Below are positions 9,307-12,500 of a DNA stretch of 12,500 bases, one piece after another. The number at the start of each line of letters is the position of its first letter. The stretch's first letter is position 1. The notes under the pieces are model-generated. The model ran no database searches and was not told the DNA's origin. It saw only the letters and a list, made by a program, of their open reading frames with translations. Position numbers and translations under genes: made by a program. Origin of the DNA: Neocallimastix lanati (nom. inval.) (taxonomy: Eukaryota > Neocallimastigomycota > Neocallimastigomycetes > Neocallimastigales > Neocallimastigaceae); contig JACVTC010000053.1 of NCBI GenBank assembly GCA_016946835.1, positions 997,501 to 1,010,000 on the forward strand, given 5' to 3'.

Positions 9307-9930
9307 TTTATTATTTATTATTTATTATTTATTATTCAATTATTTATTATTTATTATTTATTTATTATTTATTATTCAATTATTTATTATTTATTATTTA
9401 TTTATTATTTATTATTCAATTATTTATTATTTATTATTTATTTATTATTTATTATTCAATTATTTATTATTTATTATTTATTTATTATTTATTATTTATT
9501 TATTATTTATTATTTATTAATTATTATTCAATTATTTATTATTTATTATTTAATTATTTATTATTCAATTATTTATTATTTATTATTTATTTATTATTTA
9601 TTATTCAATTATTTATTATTTATTATTTATTTATTATTTATTATTCAATTATTTATTATTTATTATTTATTATTTATTATTTATTTATTATTTATTATTT
9701 ATTAATTATTATTCAATTATTTATTATTTATTATTTAATTATTTATTATTCAATTATTTATTATTCAATTATTTATTATTTATTAATTATTATTCAATTA
9801 TTTATTATTTATTATTTATTATTTATTATTTATTATTTATTATTTATTATTTATTATTTATTATTTATTATTTATATATTATTTATTTATTATTTATTAT
9901 TCAATTATTTATTATTTATTATTTATTATT
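9307..9930. repeat. Heptamer satellite array 2 with higher-order repeats
   Basis: This is built from TTTATTA with 4-bp (TTTA) and 8-bp (TTCAATTA) variants. TTCAAT occurs at 9335, 9375, 9415, 9455, 9527, 9564, 9604, 9644, 9712, 9749, 9764, 9793 and 9900. The runs with 40-bp spacing show a 40-bp unit: TTCAATTA, two TTTATTA, TTTA, two TTTATTA. The spacing series 40, 72, 37 from 9415 recurs as 40, 68, 37 from 9604, a second-level duplication of about 185-189 bp. The stop-free plus strand encodes only a monotonous LLFIIYY-type string. Confidence -1.
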
Positions 9931-10032
9931 CCTTTGTTATTTTAATTTTAAGAATATTTATAAAAAAAACACATAATAGTAATAATTACAAAGCTTTAAT
10001 AAATGAATCATAAAATAAGCTTTTGAAATTAA

Positions 10033-10176
10033 GAAAACTTTAAATCATATTCAAATACACTATTTCCTTTCTTTATATTATTTATAGCCAATATAGAAAC
10101 TTTAAGAGTACAAGATATGAAAATGAATAGGTTAAAAAAGATGGTTAATTTCTTTATTTTTAGAATTATTCATCAA
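10033..10176 (+). other. Weak candidate exon or relic, 48 open codons
   Basis: The plus frame is open from 10033 to a TAA at 10177-10179, with ATG at 10117 and 10123. The ATG-started part reads MKMNRLKKMVNFFIFRIIHQ. A pyrimidine-rich tract ending in TAG at 10084-10086 would be a good 3' splice site, making 10087 onward a possible terminal exon. Composition is milder than the flank. Length alone is not significant in this DNA, no family is recognised, and no matching upstream exon was found. Confidence -1.
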
Positions 10177-10501
10177 TAATTCATTCATATTAAAAAAGTC
10201 CATGTAACTTTAATTGTACCAATATTGATAATATATATATATTTATATATATTATAATATATTCATTATTTATTTTTATATGAATGTTTTAATAAAATTA
10301 AAAAATTTAGATTAATAAAAAAATTTTTTTATTATTATTTAAACTTTTAATTTTTGTTTCATTTCCACAGTTAATCATTACTTTATTATTAATATTATTG
10401 TAATTAAAATTAATATTATGTATTTGTCATATGTCGTCACGATTAAAAATAGTTATCTGATTAGTATTAGATTAAATAGAAATCATATATTATATTCAAC
10501 A

Positions 10502-10571
10502 GCATTTAATATAAAATTTATTTTAAACATGCATTTAATATCACATTGCAGATTAACTATGCATTTGATAT
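10502..10571. repeat. Three direct repeats GCATTTRATAT at 29-30 bp spacing
   Basis: GCATTTAATAT occurs at 10502-10512 and 10531-10541, and GCATTTGATAT at 10561-10571. The intervening sequence is not conserved, so this is a spaced set of motifs rather than a plain tandem repeat. The spacing is close to three helical turns. Confidence -1.
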
Positions 10572-10766
10572 TTTATTATGAGTGACAAATTAATTTGGTT
10601 GCTAACTTAAATTAGAGTGTAATTTAATATATAAAATAATTCTTTTAATTATTATCTTAAATTATAATATAAAAAAACTTTTAAATAATAAATTTCTTTT
10701 TATTCATTTATAGTATAATTACAATCATTTTATAATTATTTTTATTTTTATTTTTATATAATTTTA

Positions 10767-11368
10767 TTTATTATTTATTATTTATTATTTAATTATTTAT
10801 TATGAAATATATATTATTTATTATTTATTATTTATTATTTATTATTTATTATTTATTATTTATTATTTATTATTTATTATTTATTATTTATTATTCAATT
10901 ATTTATTATTTATTATTTATTATTTATTATTTATTATTTATTATTTATTATTTATTATTTATTATTTATTATTTATTATTTATTATTTATTATTTATTAT
11001 TTATTATTTATTATTTATTATTTATTATTTATTATTCAATTATTTATTATTTATTATTTATTATTTATTATTTATTATTTATTATTTATTATTTATTATT
11101 TATTATTTATTATTTATTATTTATTATTCAATTATTTATTATTTATTATTTATTATTTATTATTTATTATTTATTATTTATTATTTATTATTTATTATTT
11201 ATTATGAAATATATATTATTTATTATTTATTATTTATTATTTATTATTTATTATTTATTATTTATTATTTAGTATTTGTTATTTAGTATTTATTATTTAA
11301 TTATTTATTATTTATTATTTATTATTTATTATTTATTATTCAATTATTCAATTATTTATTATTTATTT
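10767..11368. repeat. Heptamer satellite array 3, (TTTATTA)n
   Basis: TTCAATTA variants at 10894, 11035 and 11127 are separated by exactly 19 and 12 perfect TTTATTA copies. Two more TTCA variants at 11339 and 11347 mark the right edge. A second variant, ATGAAATATATA, occurs at 10802 and 11204, 402 bp apart. Near the right end (11270-11300) units degrade to forms such as TTTAGTA and TTTGTTA. The unit and its orientation match arrays 1 and 2. Confidence -1.
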
Positions 11369-11974
11369 AATAATACTTATATAATGAAGTTTAATTAAAG
11401 CAAATAAAAATGAATAACCATTTATGAAAAAATAAAACTTTCCTTAAATGGGAATCTATTTTTGTTTTAAAAATTGAAATTAAAAAGTATCACTTTTTAT
11501 TCAATGTCAATTTATATTACCTTTTCTACATTTCAGAAATATATACAAAATAACAAATAAATATATATAAATTTATAATAAAAATAATAAAAATAAAAAT
11601 AATTCTTTTTTATTTGTAAACATAAATTATTCTTTTTATATTTTTAGTTTATAAAAGCAATAACTTTAAAAAAAAAAATAGTATAAAACATAAAACAAAT
11701 GATGGAAAAAAGCTCATACAGGATTGAATACTAAATTAAAACTAAAATATATATAAAATATATATATAATGAAAAATAGAAAATATAATCTAAAAGAAAA
11801 TTAAATAATTAATATTAAATAAAATAATTAATTAATAAAAAAATATTAATATAATTATTAATTAATTAATTAATAAATTAATATACTTTTTATTTTATTT
11901 TATTTTTTTATTCTATTTTTTTATTTTCTAGAATAAATCATTTTGGTAGGTGAAGCACAAGTTCTCAATCGTAA

Positions 11975-12018
11975 TATAGGAAAACTATAATTAGTCTATA
12001 GGAAATTATAATTAATCC
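11975..12018. repeat. 22-bp tandem duplication, diverged
   Basis: Two adjacent 22-bp copies start TATAGGAAA at 11975 and 11997. They share the ending TATAATTARTC with a one-base offset and a few substitutions. The copies lie in the least AT-extreme patch of the right flank. Confidence -1.
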
Positions 12019-12210
12019 ATATGCTTACCAACTTTCAAATTAGATAATAATGATGATTTCTTTATTCAATATGTAAATTATTAACATTTGATTAATGAAA
12101 ATTAATACTATTTTATTAAATTAATTAAATTTATTTTTTCTTTTATATATATATATTTGTTTGGAATCTAATCCTATCCTTTAATTAATATACGATTTAT
12201 TTATTATATG

Positions 12211-12231
12211 TTTTTTTTTTTTTTTTTTTTT
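12211..12231. repeat. T21 tract flanked by nested direct repeats
   Basis: This is a run of 21 T. ATTATATG lies immediately before it (12203-12210) and again at 12233-12240. TTTAATTAATA occurs outside both, at 12180-12190 and 12242-12252. Confidence -1.
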
Positions 12232-12272
12232 AATTATATGGTTTAATTAATAATAATTATATCTATTGATCT

Positions 12273-12302
12273 ATTCAATTCAATTCTATTCTATTCTATT
12301 CT
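12273..12302. repeat. (ATTCA)2(ATTCT)4 pentanucleotide repeat
   Basis: Two ATTCA units pass directly into four ATTCT units in the same register, a small compound microsatellite. Six AAAT copies follow at 12333-12356. Confidence -1.
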
Positions 12303-12500
12303 ATACATATAAAATGTAGATATCTTTTTAAAAAATAAATAAATAAATAAATAAATAACTTTTAATTTTTAATTATGTTATTCATAATACTAATAATTAT
12401 AAAATATATAATGTTCTCTAAATGTAGAGACCATTTATATCATTATTAAATTTATATTATTTTTTTATTATTATTATAAATATAAAGATTATATAGAATA

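Larger units (their letters stand above)
9931..10766. other. Spacer of mixed composition between arrays 2 and 3
   Basis: This is one of the less repetitive intergenic stretches. It holds a short open frame beside a splice-like pyrimidine tract (10033-10176), three spaced direct repeats (10502-10571) and an A7T7 junction at 10317-10330. None of these amounts to a recognisable gene. It may contain exon relics or regulatory sequence. Confidence -1.
11369..12500. other. AT-rich right flank, no gene seen
   Basis: There is no supported coding sequence. A 7-bp inverted repeat, CCATTTA at 11418-11424 with TAAATGG at 11445-11451, lies near the array edge. A patch of milder composition at about 11930-12060 includes a 22-bp duplication. 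A minus-strand GGTAAG string there (within 12023-12030) could be a splice donor, but no exon is visible. The remainder is TTAA-type repeats, T21 and short microsatellites. Confidence -1.

Noticed and set aside
9244-9705. 153-codon plus-strand open frame
   Set aside because: It starts at TTG, not ATG, and nearly all of it is the TTTATTA array, whose plus strand has no stop codon in any frame and always yields an LLFIIYY-type string. It is an artefact of the repeat.
10802-11272. 156-codon plus-strand open frame with ATG
   Set aside because: Same cause: the ATG comes from the ATGAAATATATA variant and the rest is stop-free heptamer repeat. The monotonous hydrophobic peptide has no domain-like variation.
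11699-11734. 11-codon ATG frame (MMEKSSYRIEY)
   Set aside because: Too short, with no supporting context.
12010-12031. GGTAAG on the minus strand as a splice donor of a second gene
   Set aside because: No open frame with coding-like composition lies upstream of it on that strand within the window.
3619-12500. tRNA, rRNA or transposon protein genes
   Set aside because: No GC-richer block with box A/B-like sequences and no long non-repeat open frame was found outside the left-hand gene.

Overview
The window looks like nuclear DNA of an extremely AT-rich eukaryote. It has one long intron-free reading frame at moderate AT content next to about 8.9 kb of far more AT-rich, gene-poor DNA full of homopolymer runs, microsatellites and minisatellites. 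My best guess is an anaerobic gut fungus (Neocallimastigomycota). The codon mix fits: CGT and AGA both common for Arg, AAA and AAG both common for Lys, AGT/TCA/TCT for Ser, with Asn/Ser-rich low-complexity protein. Dictyostelids or other AT-rich protists cannot be excluded. This is inference from composition and codon use, not from a recognised marker gene.

Positions 1-3618 (minus strand) hold the N-terminal 1206 codons of a large protein whose 3' end lies beyond the left edge. It has a Ser/Pro-rich N-terminus with four SP dipeptides spaced exactly four residues apart. A helical stretch follows, then a region resembling a PH fold split by a charged insert. An acidic tract comes next, and then a very long disordered Ser/Asn-rich tail carrying eight R-[K/R]-x-S sites. 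It reads like a phospho-regulated cytosolic or nuclear regulatory or scaffold protein, but I do not recognise the family.

Positions 3619-6164 hold the probable promoter and 5' UTR of that gene, then AT-rich intergenic DNA with poly-T runs, tandem small hairpins and a 16-bp minisatellite. Positions 6165-6476, 9307-9930 and 10767-11368 are three arrays of one heptamer, TTTATTA, punctuated by an 8-bp variant, TTCAATTA. The middle array has nested 40-bp and roughly 187-bp higher-order repeats. Positions 7787-8280 are a 19-bp minisatellite of 26 units. All four arrays have the T-rich strand on plus.

Between and after the arrays lie small patches of less extreme composition. Two of them (8337-8560 and 10033-10176) contain short open frames beside splice-like signals and are weak candidates for cryptic exons. 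The last 1.1 kb (11369-12500) holds only short repeats, including a T21 tract flanked by nested direct repeats. I saw no tRNA, rRNA, transposase, reverse transcriptase, CRISPR or phage-like gene. I did not find a convincing new multi-gene system. The unusual content is the repeat architecture and the large unrecognised phospho-site-rich protein.
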